Below, in pieces: positions 8,972 through 17,935 of a stretch of DNA of 35,995 bases; the stretch's first letter is position 1; each line of letters starts with the position of its first letter. The notes beneath the pieces were generated by a model. That model searched no databases. It worked only from the letters and a program-made list of their open reading frames with translations, and had not been told where the DNA came from. Source of the DNA: Candidatus Odoribacter faecigallinarum (GTDB taxonomy: Bacteria > Bacteroidota > Bacteroidia > Bacteroidales > Marinifilaceae). The translations under genes and the position numbers were made by a program. The DNA is taken from positions 1 to 35,995 of the forward strand of contig DXFT01000122.1 of NCBI GenBank assembly GCA_019114285.1. The letters are read 5' to 3'.

Positions 8972-9299
8972 TTTACTGGAAGACGATTGAGATGTTTTTT
9001 TGTTGCATGGGAATGGGCTTTTAATAAAACTTTAAGAGTTATGCGTCGCTTTGGGGGTGTGATATTATGTTTTATTTTTGATACCGGCAAATGAAATGCC
9101 GGATTTGTGGAATGTTTTTCGGGGGTGTAGAATTATTCCTCAATGAGCGGTCCGGGGGAGGTGTGGGGCATTTTATCTGATTTTTTTATTGTTTATTGGT
9201 AGCGAGGGTGTTCTGGGAATATTTTTTGGATTATTTTTGTGCCCTGGAATTTTGGTATGCAAATTTCAATAGAATGTCAGAAACAAAAAGTATAGAGGA

Positions 9300-10451
9300 A
9301 TGATACAAAGCAGAAATGCCATTTGGTTTATTGTCGGGTTGTCGTTGTTGTCAGCCTGCAAGGAGAAGAAAGCGCCTGAACGGGTGCCTGTGGTTGTCGA
9401 GCAGGTCGGCGTCCGTGATGTTGAGATATTCGGTGAATATGTGGGGAAGGTGCGCGCCCAGCAGTTTGTCGAAGTGCGTGCCCGTGTGGAAGGTTATTTG
9501 GAGAAGATGCTGTTTGAGGAAGGGAAGAAGGTGGAACGGAACCAGCCGCTGTTTATTATTAATCCTGACATATACCGGGCCAAGGTGGAGAAGGCGGCGG
9601 CCCAGCTGAAGAAGGATGAGGCGCAGGCGCTGAAGACGGAGCGGGATGTGGAGCGTTTGCGCCCGTTGTATGAGCAAAATGCTGCCAGCCAGTTGGATTT
9701 GGACAATGCCATTGCCGCGTATGAGAGCGCGAAGGCGAATGTGGCGATGAGCAAGGCGGATTTGGCGCAGGCGGAGTTGGAACTTGGTTATACGACAGTG
9801 CGTTCCCCGATTTCGGGTTATATCAGTGAGCGTTATGCGGATATCGGCGCTTTGGTGGGGACGGGGAGCAAGGCTTTGTTGGCGACGGTGGTGGCGAGTG
9901 ACACGGTGCTGGTGGACTTCAGCCTGACGGCGTTGGATTATTTGCGCAGCCAGCAGCGCAATGTGCGTTTGGGGGAGCAGGATACTTCCCGTTCCTGGCA
10001 GCCTTCGGTGACGGTGACGCTTGCGGACAATTCGGTGTATCCGGAATTGGGGATTGTGGATTTTGCGGAGCCTCAGGTGGACCCGGCAACGGGTACTTTC
10101 GGGGTGCGTGCGACTCTGCCTAATCCTGACCGTAAACTTTTGCCGGGGCAGTTTACGAAGGTGAAACTTTTGCTCGACGTGCGTGAGGATGCGGTGGTGG
10201 TGCCGGTGAAGGCCGTTGCCATAGAAAAAGGCGGGGCGCATGTGTATGTGATGCGGCGGGACAGCACGGCGGAGAAACGCTTGATTGAGATGGGGCCGGA
10301 GTTTGGCAATTATGTTGTCGTGGAGCGCGGCTTGGGTCCGACGGAGTTGATTGTGACGGAGGGGTATCATAAACTGACGCCGGGCGTAAGGCTTGTGCCG
10401 GTGGCAGGAGAAGCCCTGAAGCCCCAGCAGGAGACGGGAGAAGAAGAATAG
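9300..10451 (+). CDS. RND efflux periplasmic adaptor lipoprotein (HlyD/AcrA/MexA type)
   Basis: LLSAC lipobox; VRARVEGYLEKMLFEEGKKVERNQPLFIINP; ELGYTTVRSPISGYISERYADIGALVG; followed by an RND permease. Confidence 0.95.
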   Translation: MIQSRNAIWFIVGLSLLSACKEKKAPERVPVVVEQVGVRDVEIFGEYVGKVRAQQFVEVRARVEGYLEKMLFEEGKKVERNQPLFIINPDIYRAKVEKAAAQLKKDEAQALKTERDVERLRPLYEQNAASQLDLDNAIAAYESAKANVAMSKADLAQAELELGYTTVRSPISGYISERYADIGALVGTGSKALLATVVASDTVLVDFSLTALDYLRSQQRNVRLGEQDTSRSWQPSVTVTLADNSVYPELGIVDFAEPQVDPATGTFGVRATLPNPDRKLLPGQFTKVKLLLDVREDAVVVPVKAVAIEKGGAHVYVMRRDSTAEKRLIEMGPEFGNYVVVERGLGPTELIVTEGYHKLTPGVRLVPVAGEALKPQQETGEEE

Positions 10452-10472
10452 GATTAGAAGAAACAGATTGGT

Positions 10473-13400
10473 ATGAAAGGAACTTTTTTTATCGACCGTC
10501 CGATATTTTCGGCGGTGTTGTCAATATTGATAGTCGTAGTGGGCTGTATCGGGCTTTATTTGCTGCCTGTGGACCAGTATCCGCAGATTACGCCGCCGCA
10601 GGTGAAGATTTCAGCTTCTTATCCCGGGGCAAGCGCCAATACGGTTTCGCAGGCGGTGGCTACCCCGATAGAGCAGGAGTTGAACGGGACGCCTGGGATG
10701 TTGTATATGGAGTCGAACAGTTCCAATTCGGGGAGCCTGACGATAACGGTGACTTTTGACATTTCCTCCGACCCGGAATTGGCAGCCGTCGAGATACAGA
10801 ACCGGGTGAAGCTGGCAGAGTCGCGGTTGCCTGCCGAGGTGGTGCAGAATGGCATTGAGGTGGAGAAACAGTCTTCGAACCAGTTGATGACGTTGACTCT
10901 GACGTCTGATGACCCACGTTTTGATGAGATTTATTTGAGCAATTTTGCCACCATCAATGTGGTGGATGTGTTGAAACGTATTCCCGGGGTAGGGCGGGTT
11001 GCCAATATCGGGAGCCGGTATTATGGCATGATACTTTGGGTGATGCCTGACCGTATGGCTAATTTCGGTTTGACGGTGAAAGATTTGCAGGATGCGTTGA
11101 AAGACCAGAACCGGGAGTCTGCTGCCGGGGAGTTGGGGAAACAGCCCATGGAAGGACGTGATATTGCGATTCCCATTATAGCCAAGGGGCGTCTTTCGAC
11201 CGTGGAAGAATTTGAGAATATTGTCGTGCGTGCCAATGCCGACGGCTCGATTATCCGGGTGCGCGACGTGGCGCGGGTGTCTTTAGAGGCATCGTCCTAT
11301 ACGACGGAGAGCGGGATGAACGGGGCGAATGCCGCCGTGTTGGGGATTTATACCGTGCCGGGTGCGAATGCCGTGGAGGTGGCGGAACGTGTGCGGGAGG
11401 CTATGGATGAGATAAGCCGGAATTTCCCGGAAGGTTTGGAATATGAGATACCGTTTGATATTACTTCTTATATTTCCCAGTCTATCCATGAGGTGTATAA
11501 GACTTTGTTTGAGGCGTTGTTCCTGGTCATATTGGTGGTGTTCCTGTCTTTGCAAAATTGGCGGGCTTCGCTCATTCCGCTAATCGCGGTGCCCATATCT
11601 TTGGTGGGTACGTTTGGTTTTATGCTGGTGATGGGCTTTTCGCTGAATCTCCTGACGTTGCTGGGTTTGATTCTTTCTATCGGGATTGTGGTGGATGATG
11701 CCATTGTCGTGGTGGAGGCGGTGGAAAGTTATATGGAAAAGGAACGGCTTTCACCATACGAGGCGACCAAAAAAGCCATGCAGGGGCTGACGGGGGCGTT
11801 GATTGCGACGTCTTTGGTTTTGGCGGCCGTGTTTGTGCCTGTGAGTCTTTTGGGCGGCATTACGGGTTTGCTCTACCGGCAGTTTGCCATTACGATAGTT
11901 GTTTCTGTCTTGATTTCGGCGTTGGTGGCGTTGACGTTAAGCCCGGCTTTGTGCGCTTTGCTTTTGCGTCCTTCGCACGGGAGAAAGAATTATGTTTTCC
12001 GCACCATTAATTTTTGGCTGGCGTTCGGGAGTAAAAAGTATATCGGGATGGTGGACAAGTCTGTCAAGCATTCCCGCCGGATGTGGGCGGCTTTCGGGAT
12101 GGTGTTGGTGTTGATCTTTGTGTTGAACCGTTTTGTGCCGACCAGTTTTATTCCTGAAGATGACCAAGGGTATTTTGAAGTGGAATTGGAATTGCCGGAG
12201 GGTGCTTCGCTGGAACGTACCCGGGTGGTGACCGACCGGGCAATGGCTTATTTGATGGAGCATCCGGCAGTGGATTATGTATTGAATGTGACCGGTAGCA
12301 GTTCGCGTGTCGGGACAAGCCAGGCGAGGGCCAAACTGACTGTTATCCTGAAACCTTGGGAAGAACGCAAGGATGGGAACATGGGAGTCTGGGAGGTGAT
12401 GCAGGAAGTGCGGGAAGAGTTGGAGACTTATCCCGAGTCCAAGGTTTACCTTTCTTTGCCTCCCGTTATTCCGGGATTAGGAACTGCCGGCGGATTTGAG
12501 TTGCAGGTGGAAGCCCGGGGAGATGCGACGTTTGAGAACTTGGTTGCCGCCGTGGATACGTTGATGTATTATGCTTCGCAGAGCAAGGCGTTTTCAGGCT
12601 TGTCTTCGTCGTTGCAAGCGGAGATTCCTCAGCTGTATTTTGATGTGGACCGGGACAAGGCGAAGTTCCTGGGCATTCCCATGGCAGATATTTTCTCTAC
12701 GATGAAGGCTTATACGGGCTCAGTGTATGTCAACGACTTTAATATGTTCAACCGGGTGTATAAGGTTTATATCCAGGCAGAGGCCCCTTACCGTGCCAGC
12801 CGGGATAACATCGGTATGTTTTTTGTGCGTACTTCAGGAGGGAAAATGGTGCCATTGACGGCTTTGGGCGAGGCGGAATATACAACGGGTCCGGGCAGTA
12901 TCCGGCGTTTCAATATGTTCTCAACGGCTGTTATCCGGGGCAGTGCCGCTTCCGGTTACAGTTCGGGGGAGGTGATGAATGAGTTGGAACAGTTGGCGCG
13001 AGAGCATCTTCCGGAAAACATCGGTCTGGAATGGAGCGGTCTATCTTATCAGGAGAAGCAGGCGGAGGGGCAGATGGGCTTGGTGCTGGCGTTGGTGTTC
13101 CTCTTTGTGTTCCTTTTCTTGGCAGCCTTGTATGAGAGTTGGTTGGTTCCGATATCGGTTTTGCTTTCCTTCCCTGTGGCAGCCTTGGGTGCTTATATCG
13201 GTATTTTATTGTTTGGTTTGAATAATGATATTTATTTCCAGATAGGTCTGGTGACTTTGATTGGTCTGGCAGCGAAGAATGCTATTTTGATTGTGGAATT
13301 TGCCAAAATGGAAGTGGATAAGGGTGTGGATGTCGTTGTGGCAGCCAAGAAAGCGGCAGCCCTCCGTTTCCGTCCTATCCTGATGACATCATTAGCGTTT

Positions 13401-13601
13401 GTGCTGGGCATGCTGCCTTTGGTTCTGGCATCGGGCCCCGGGGCTGCCAGCCGGCATTCCATCGGAACGGGCGTTTTCTTCGGGATGCTTGCCGCAATCT
13501 CGGTGGGGATTGTATTGGTTCCGTTCTTTTTTGTCATGATATATCGGTTAAAGGATAAAATCAGCGGTTTGAAATTGAAGAACCTTCCGTTGAAAAAATA
13601 A
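10473..13601 (+). CDS. RND efflux permease, HAE1/AcrB type
   Basis: 1042 aa, FFIDRPIFSAVLSILIVVVGCIGLYLLPVDQYPQITPPQVKISASYPGASA; GIVVDDAIVVVEAVE; RHSIGTGVFFGMLAAISVGIVLVPFFFV. Confidence 0.97.
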   Translation: MKGTFFIDRPIFSAVLSILIVVVGCIGLYLLPVDQYPQITPPQVKISASYPGASANTVSQAVATPIEQELNGTPGMLYMESNSSNSGSLTITVTFDISSDPELAAVEIQNRVKLAESRLPAEVVQNGIEVEKQSSNQLMTLTLTSDDPRFDEIYLSNFATINVVDVLKRIPGVGRVANIGSRYYGMILWVMPDRMANFGLTVKDLQDALKDQNRESAAGELGKQPMEGRDIAIPIIAKGRLSTVEEFENIVVRANADGSIIRVRDVARVSLEASSYTTESGMNGANAAVLGIYTVPGANAVEVAERVREAMDEISRNFPEGLEYEIPFDITSYISQSIHEVYKTLFEALFLVILVVFLSLQNWRASLIPLIAVPISLVGTFGFMLVMGFSLNLLTLLGLILSIGIVVDDAIVVVEAVESYMEKERLSPYEATKKAMQGLTGALIATSLVLAAVFVPVSLLGGITGLLYRQFAITIVVSVLISALVALTLSPALCALLLRPSHGRKNYVFRTINFWLAFGSKKYIGMVDKSVKHSRRMWAAFGMVLVLIFVLNRFVPTSFIPEDDQGYFEVELELPEGASLERTRVVTDRAMAYLMEHPAVDYVLNVTGSSSRVGTSQARAKLTVILKPWEERKDGNMGVWEVMQEVREELETYPESKVYLSLPPVIPGLGTAGGFELQVEARGDATFENLVAAVDTLMYYASQSKAFSGLSSSLQAEIPQLYFDVDRDKAKFLGIPMADIFSTMKAYTGSVYVNDFNMFNRVYKVYIQAEAPYRASRDNIGMFFVRTSGGKMVPLTALGEAEYTTGPGSIRRFNMFSTAVIRGSAASGYSSGEVMNELEQLAREHLPENIGLEWSGLSYQEKQAEGQMGLVLALVFLFVFLFLAALYESWLVPISVLLSFPVAALGAYIGILLFGLNNDIYFQIGLVTLIGLAAKNAILIVEFAKMEVDKGVDVVVAAKKAAALRFRPILMTSLAFVLGMLPLVLASGPGAASRHSIGTGVFFGMLAAISVGIVLVPFFFVMIYRLKDKISGLKLKNLPLKK

Positions 13602-13612
13602 ATGATGAGATT

Positions 13613-14974
13613 ATGTGCAGAATACGTTATATAGTGATTGTTGCCGTGTTGATGTTGACAGCAGGGGCTTGTAAATTAGGGAAAAAGTATGTCCGCCCTG
13701 AATTGAATTTGCCGGAGACGTTGGGGAATGACGGGCACGATACGCTGTCTGTGAGTGCCATCAGTTGGGATAGTTTGTACCAGGATACGGTCTTGCAGGG
13801 CTTGATTCGGCAGACGCTGGAGAATAATAAGGACGTGAAGATTGCGGCTGCCCGTCTGAAAGAATTGTCGGAGAACCGTAAAATGAGTAAAGCTGACCTT
13901 TTCCCGAAAATTAATGCCCGTCTGTTTTATGACCGGGAATATGACGAATCGCCTGATTTCGCGTATGAAGCGAAATTGGAAGCCAGTTGGGAAGTGGATT
14001 TATGGGGAAGATTGAGGTGGACAGACCAGGCTGCCTTGTCGGATTATTTGGCAAGCGTGGAGGGACAGCGTGCTTTGCGTTTGTCTTTGGTGGCGGAAGT
14101 GGCGCAGGCATATTTTGAATTGATAGCCTTGGATCAAGAACTGGCAATTGTGAAGCAGACTCTTCAGGCAAGGCAGGAAGGGGTGCGGATTGCCAAGTTG
14201 AGATTTGAGGGCGGCTTGACTTCGGAGACCTCTTTCAAGCAAGCGCAATTGGAATTGGCTCGGACCCGTACTTTGCCTCCTGACCTGGAAAAGCAGATTC
14301 GGGTGAAGGAGAATCAGATTGCCCTGTTGGCAGGGCGTTATCCGGGGATTGTTGAACGTGGCAAGGAATTGGAGGAGCAACAGTTGCCGGCGACTTTGCC
14401 GGTTGGTTTGCCTTCGGAATTATTAGAACGCAGGCCGGATATTGTAGAGGCTGAATATAAATTGCGCCGTGCGCATGCCGAGGTGGGAATTGCTTTCACC
14501 AATCTTTTCCCCAAGTTAAGCCTGACTGCTCATTATGGGCTGGAAAGTGGTGAGTTAAGTCGTTTCTTGAAAACTCCTTATTATTATCTTAGCGCCCAGT
14601 TGCTGGAACCTCTTGTCAATATGGGAAAGAATCGTGCCAACCTGCGTGCGAAGCGGGCTGCATACGAGCAGGAGGTGTATGCATACGAGAAGGTGGTGCT
14701 GGAAGCTTTTTCAGAGGTGAGCAATGCTTTGGTGGTTTCTGCCAAGAGCCGTGAAATCCGCCGAGCCCGGCAGCGTTTGGAGGATGCTGCCCGTTCGACC
14801 TTGGAATTAGCAACTTTGCAGTATATCAATGGCATTATCAGTTATTTGGACGTACTTGACGCGCAACGTGAATATTTTGATGCGCAAGTGGGGCTGAATA
14901 ATGCTATTCGTGATGAGCTGTTGGCCACTGTGCAACTTTATAAAGTTTTAGGCGGAGGGGCAGAAGTAAATTGA
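13613..14974 (+). CDS. TolC/OprM-type outer-membrane efflux lipoprotein (NodT family)
   Basis: TAGAC lipobox; WEVDLWGRLRWTDQAAL; PVGLPSELLERRPDIVEAEYKLRRAHAEVGIAFTNLFPKLSLTA. Confidence 0.95.
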   Translation: MCRIRYIVIVAVLMLTAGACKLGKKYVRPELNLPETLGNDGHDTLSVSAISWDSLYQDTVLQGLIRQTLENNKDVKIAAARLKELSENRKMSKADLFPKINARLFYDREYDESPDFAYEAKLEASWEVDLWGRLRWTDQAALSDYLASVEGQRALRLSLVAEVAQAYFELIALDQELAIVKQTLQARQEGVRIAKLRFEGGLTSETSFKQAQLELARTRTLPPDLEKQIRVKENQIALLAGRYPGIVERGKELEEQQLPATLPVGLPSELLERRPDIVEAEYKLRRAHAEVGIAFTNLFPKLSLTAHYGLESGELSRFLKTPYYYLSAQLLEPLVNMGKNRANLRAKRAAYEQEVYAYEKVVLEAFSEVSNALVVSAKSREIRRARQRLEDAARSTLELATLQYINGIISYLDVLDAQREYFDAQVGLNNAIRDELLATVQLYKVLGGGAEVN

Positions 14975-14999
14975 TAAGTTTGCCCCCTGCTAGACATGA

Positions 15000-15029
15000 A
15001 AAAAGCCATTGTAGAAACAATGGCTTTTT
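15000..15029. terminator. Bidirectional terminator between the efflux operon and tRNA-Asn
   Basis: Perfect 13-bp stem AAAAAGCCATTGT-agaa-ACAATGGCTTTTT with a T tract on both strands. Confidence 0.9.
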
Positions 15030-15036
15030 AAGGAAG

Positions 15037-15110
15037 CTCCTCAAGTAGGACTTGAACCTACGACCTACGGATTAACAGTCCGCCGCTCTAACCAACTGAG
15101 CTATTGAGGA
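15037..15110 (-). tRNA. tRNA-Asn (anticodon GTT)
   Basis: Minus strand TCCTCAATAGCTCAGTTGGTTAGAGCGGCGGACTGTTAATCCGTAGGTCGTAGGTTCAAGTCCTACTTGAGGAG: complete cloverleaf, 7-bp acceptor TCCTCAA/TTGAGGA, CTGTTAA anticodon loop; CCA not encoded. Confidence 0.95.
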
Positions 15111-15130
15111 ATCTTTTTTCAAAAGCGTTG

Positions 15131-15161
15131 CAAAGATAGCTTGTTTTTTGATACTTGCAAA
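15131..15161 (-). promoter_or_regulatory. Bacteroidetes-type promoter for tRNA-Asn
   Basis: Minus strand TTTG (15161-15158), 19-nt spacer, TATCTTTG (15138-15131), matching TTTG / TAnnTTTG, 20 nt before the tRNA. Confidence 0.75.
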
Positions 15162-15270
15162 ATTTGTGTAGGAAAAAATACGGACAATTTTGATTTTTGG
15201 TGAAAAAACTTGGGCAAGGATTTGGAAATGTGGTCAGGATGTGAGATTTTTGTTCAAAAATATTTGCGTT

Positions 15271-15606
15271 ATGGATTATTTGAAAGAAGCTAATGTCGCA
15301 TTGACGGTTTGCGATAAAGATGGAAAGATTATTGACATGAATGAGAAGTCTAAAAAGACTTTTTTGAAGCCCGGACGGGAAGATTTGATAGGCAAGAATG
15401 TGTTAGACTGTCATCCGGAACCGGCGCGTTCTATGCTGGCGGATATGTTGGAGCATCCCCGGACGAATGCTTATACCATTGAAAAGGGAGGTGTGAAAAA
15501 ACTGATTTACCAAACGCCATGGTATGAGAACGGGGAGTACAAGGGGTTTATGGAATTGTCCATGGAAATACCTTTTGAAATGAAGCATGCTGTCCGAAAA
15601 GGGTGA
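15271..15606 (+). CDS. Small single-domain PAS protein
   Basis: MDYLKEANVALTVCDKDGKIIDMNEKSKKTFL...DLIGKNVLDCHP...YKGFMELSMEIP; the ORF extends to 15190 but ATG 15271 fits the domain start. Confidence 0.7.
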   Translation: MDYLKEANVALTVCDKDGKIIDMNEKSKKTFLKPGREDLIGKNVLDCHPEPARSMLADMLEHPRTNAYTIEKGGVKKLIYQTPWYENGEYKGFMELSMEIPFEMKHAVRKG

Positions 15607-15713
15607 GGAAATGCCAGAGGATGCAAGGGGAAGGTGGCGTAAGATATAACCTTTGGACGGTTTTTGAATTATACGATTGATAATGAATAAATAGAGATAA
15701 TAGTTAGTTGGAT

Positions 15714-16985
15714 ATGAAAGTTTTATTGTTAGGTAGCGGGGGGCGTGAGCATGCGCTTGCGTGGAAGATGGTGCAAAGTCCGAAATTGGAGAAGTTGTAT
15801 GTTGCCCCGGGGAATGCCGGGACTGCCGAAATAGCAGAGAATGTAGCCATTGCAGTGAATGATTTTCAGGCGATCGCTGATTTTATTGCTGAAAACGGAA
15901 TTAGGATGTTGGTGGTGGGTCCGGAAGACCCTTTGGTGGGAGGAATCCGTGATTTCTTGCAGGCAGACGGGCGTTTGGGCGGCTTGCTGATTGTGGGACC
16001 GGGAAAGGAAGGCGCTTTGTTGGAAGGGAGCAAGGATTTTGCCAAGCAATTCATGCAACGTTATCATATTCCTACTGCCGGTTACATGACGGTGACGAGG
16101 GAGAATCTCGCGGAAGGGATGCAATTTTTGGCTACTTTGAAACCGCCATACGTGTTGAAAGCGGATGGATTGGCTGCGGGGAAGGGGGTTTTGATAATCG
16201 ATGATTTAGGAGAAGCCCAGAGTGAGTTGGAACAGATGTTGGACGGCAAGTTCGGCAAAGCGAGTGCCCGGGTGGTGATTGAGGAATTTTTGAAAGGCAT
16301 TGAGATTTCTGTTTTTGCCGTGACGGATGGCAAGGGATATAAAATACTGGGTTCTGCAAAGGATTATAAGCGAGTGGGAGAGGGTGATACAGGTCTGAAT
16401 ACGGGAGGAATGGGAGCTGTTTCGCCTGTGCCGTTTGCTGATGAGGCATTTAACCGGAAGGTGGAGGAACGGATTGTCTGCCCGACGGTGGAAGGTCTGA
16501 AGAAGGAAGGTATTGACTATCGCGGTTTTATTTTTTTCGGGTTGATGAATGTCGGGGGAGAGCCTTTCGTTATTGAGTACAATGTGCGAATGGGAGATCC
16601 AGAGACAGAGGTCGTGATGCCACGTTTGAAATCTGATGTGTTGGAACTATTTGAGGCTGTTGCTTCCGGGCATTTGGAACAGGTGGATTTGGAATTGGAC
16701 AAGCGTTTCTGCACAACTGTCATGTTGGTGGCTGGCGGTTATCCCGGTTCGTATGAGAAGGGGAATGCCATTACGGGGATTGGGCGTGTGAAAGATGCGA
16801 TTGTTTTCCATGCAGGGACGAAACGGCAGGACAGCCAAGTGGTGACAAATGGCGGGCGAGTGATTGCGGTCAGTGCTTTTGGCGATACTTTGTGTGAGGC
16901 ACTAAAACAATCTTATTCCCAAGTTGCTGAATTGGATTTTAAGGATAAAAATTATCGGAGGGATATCGGGCAGGATCTTTTATGA
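15714..16985 (+). CDS. purD: Phosphoribosylamine--glycine ligase
   Basis: MKVLLLGSGGREHALAWKM; VLKADGLAAGKGVLI; DYKRVGEGDTGLNTGGMGAVSPVPF; EYNVRMGDPETEVVMPRLKSD. Confidence 0.97.
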   Translation: MKVLLLGSGGREHALAWKMVQSPKLEKLYVAPGNAGTAEIAENVAIAVNDFQAIADFIAENGIRMLVVGPEDPLVGGIRDFLQADGRLGGLLIVGPGKEGALLEGSKDFAKQFMQRYHIPTAGYMTVTRENLAEGMQFLATLKPPYVLKADGLAAGKGVLIIDDLGEAQSELEQMLDGKFGKASARVVIEEFLKGIEISVFAVTDGKGYKILGSAKDYKRVGEGDTGLNTGGMGAVSPVPFADEAFNRKVEERIVCPTVEGLKKEGIDYRGFIFFGLMNVGGEPFVIEYNVRMGDPETEVVMPRLKSDVLELFEAVASGHLEQVDLELDKRFCTTVMLVAGGYPGSYEKGNAITGIGRVKDAIVFHAGTKRQDSQVVTNGGRVIAVSAFGDTLCEALKQSYSQVAELDFKDKNYRRDIGQDLL

Positions 16986-17935
16986 ACCGTTTTTTGAAGT
17001 CGAAAAGATTGTATCTGCTTCCTGTGTTACCTTTTTTGGTGGTAGCACTGGTGGTATTGCATCGCTTCTTGCCGGGAGCGATGCAATCCGCTGTGCCTGT
17101 TGCAGGGTATTTGGGTTGGTTGCCCGGTTGGTGGAAAGAAGTGGTGGAGGCGGGCTTGTTGTTGTGGGTGGTGTATTTTATTTTTTATCTTGTCCGGCAA
17201 TATAGATTATTATATTATCCGACGGCGTTGCCATCGTTACTTTATATTTTATTGGTGGCTGGAACGGTGGCGTTTGCCGGTTTCGACGAGGCTTTGGTTG
17301 CTGCTGTCGTATTGGCATTGGCAGTGGGACGTTTGATGTCGGGCATTTTTGTTTTCAATCGCAATGGTGCTCTTTTTGATTTCGGGGCTTTGGTCATGTT
17401 GGCTGTGATGATTTATCCGAAGAGCATAGGTTTGGTGGCGTGGGCATTATTTGCCTTGCCTTTTTCCGGACGTTCTTCCGGGAGGGATGTCATGGCTTTA
17501 TTTATCGGTTTTGTGTTGGTCTTGTGGTTTGTGACATTTTACTATTTCTGGACAGACCGGCTTGACGTGTTGCCGGATGTTTTTTGGAACAGTGTCACGT
17601 CGGGCGTTTCTTTTATACATCTGCCTGTGGTTGCCCTTATACATTTGGCTTTGTTGGTGTTATTGGCATTTGTTGCCATGGGGCAATTGTCCCTGCATTA
17701 TGTTTCTTTGATAGTGAACCATCGGCGTGCCCTGTTGTCTTTGATGTCTTTGTTCTTTTTCCTTTTAGCGAATTTCTTGTTAGTGCCGGGACTTTCCGGT
17801 ACTTATCTTTACTTGTTTGCCGTGCCGTTGGCAATACTTTATGCGCATTATTTTATATCCAATTCCTTCCGCATTGTTAACGTGGTGGTATTCCTGCTTT
17901 TGTTGATAACTTGTATATTGCCTTGTTTTATCTAA
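16982..17935 (+). CDS. Polytopic membrane protein, DUF6427-like
   Basis: About eight hydrophobic segments over 317 aa; ATGA overlap with the purD stop; family name inferred from general appearance and neighbourhood. Confidence 0.6.
   Translation: MNRFLKSKRLYLLPVLPFLVVALVVLHRFLPGAMQSAVPVAGYLGWLPGWWKEVVEAGLLLWVVYFIFYLVRQYRLLYYPTALPSLLYILLVAGTVAFAGFDEALVAAVVLALAVGRLMSGIFVFNRNGALFDFGALVMLAVMIYPKSIGLVAWALFALPFSGRSSGRDVMALFIGFVLVLWFVTFYYFWTDRLDVLPDVFWNSVTSGVSFIHLPVVALIHLALLVLLAFVAMGQLSLHYVSLIVNHRRALLSLMSLFFFLLANFLLVPGLSGTYLYLFAVPLAILYAHYFISNSFRIVNVVVFLLLLITCILPCFI

Noticed and set aside
9084-9102. CCGGCA/TGCCGG hairpin in the sigma-efflux intergenic region
   Set aside because: Only 6 bp with no T tract or obvious position relative to a promoter; not distinguishable from chance.
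9351-10370. 339-aa ORF antisense to the RND adaptor
   Set aside because: Arg/His/Leu-rich shadow frame with no recognisable motif.
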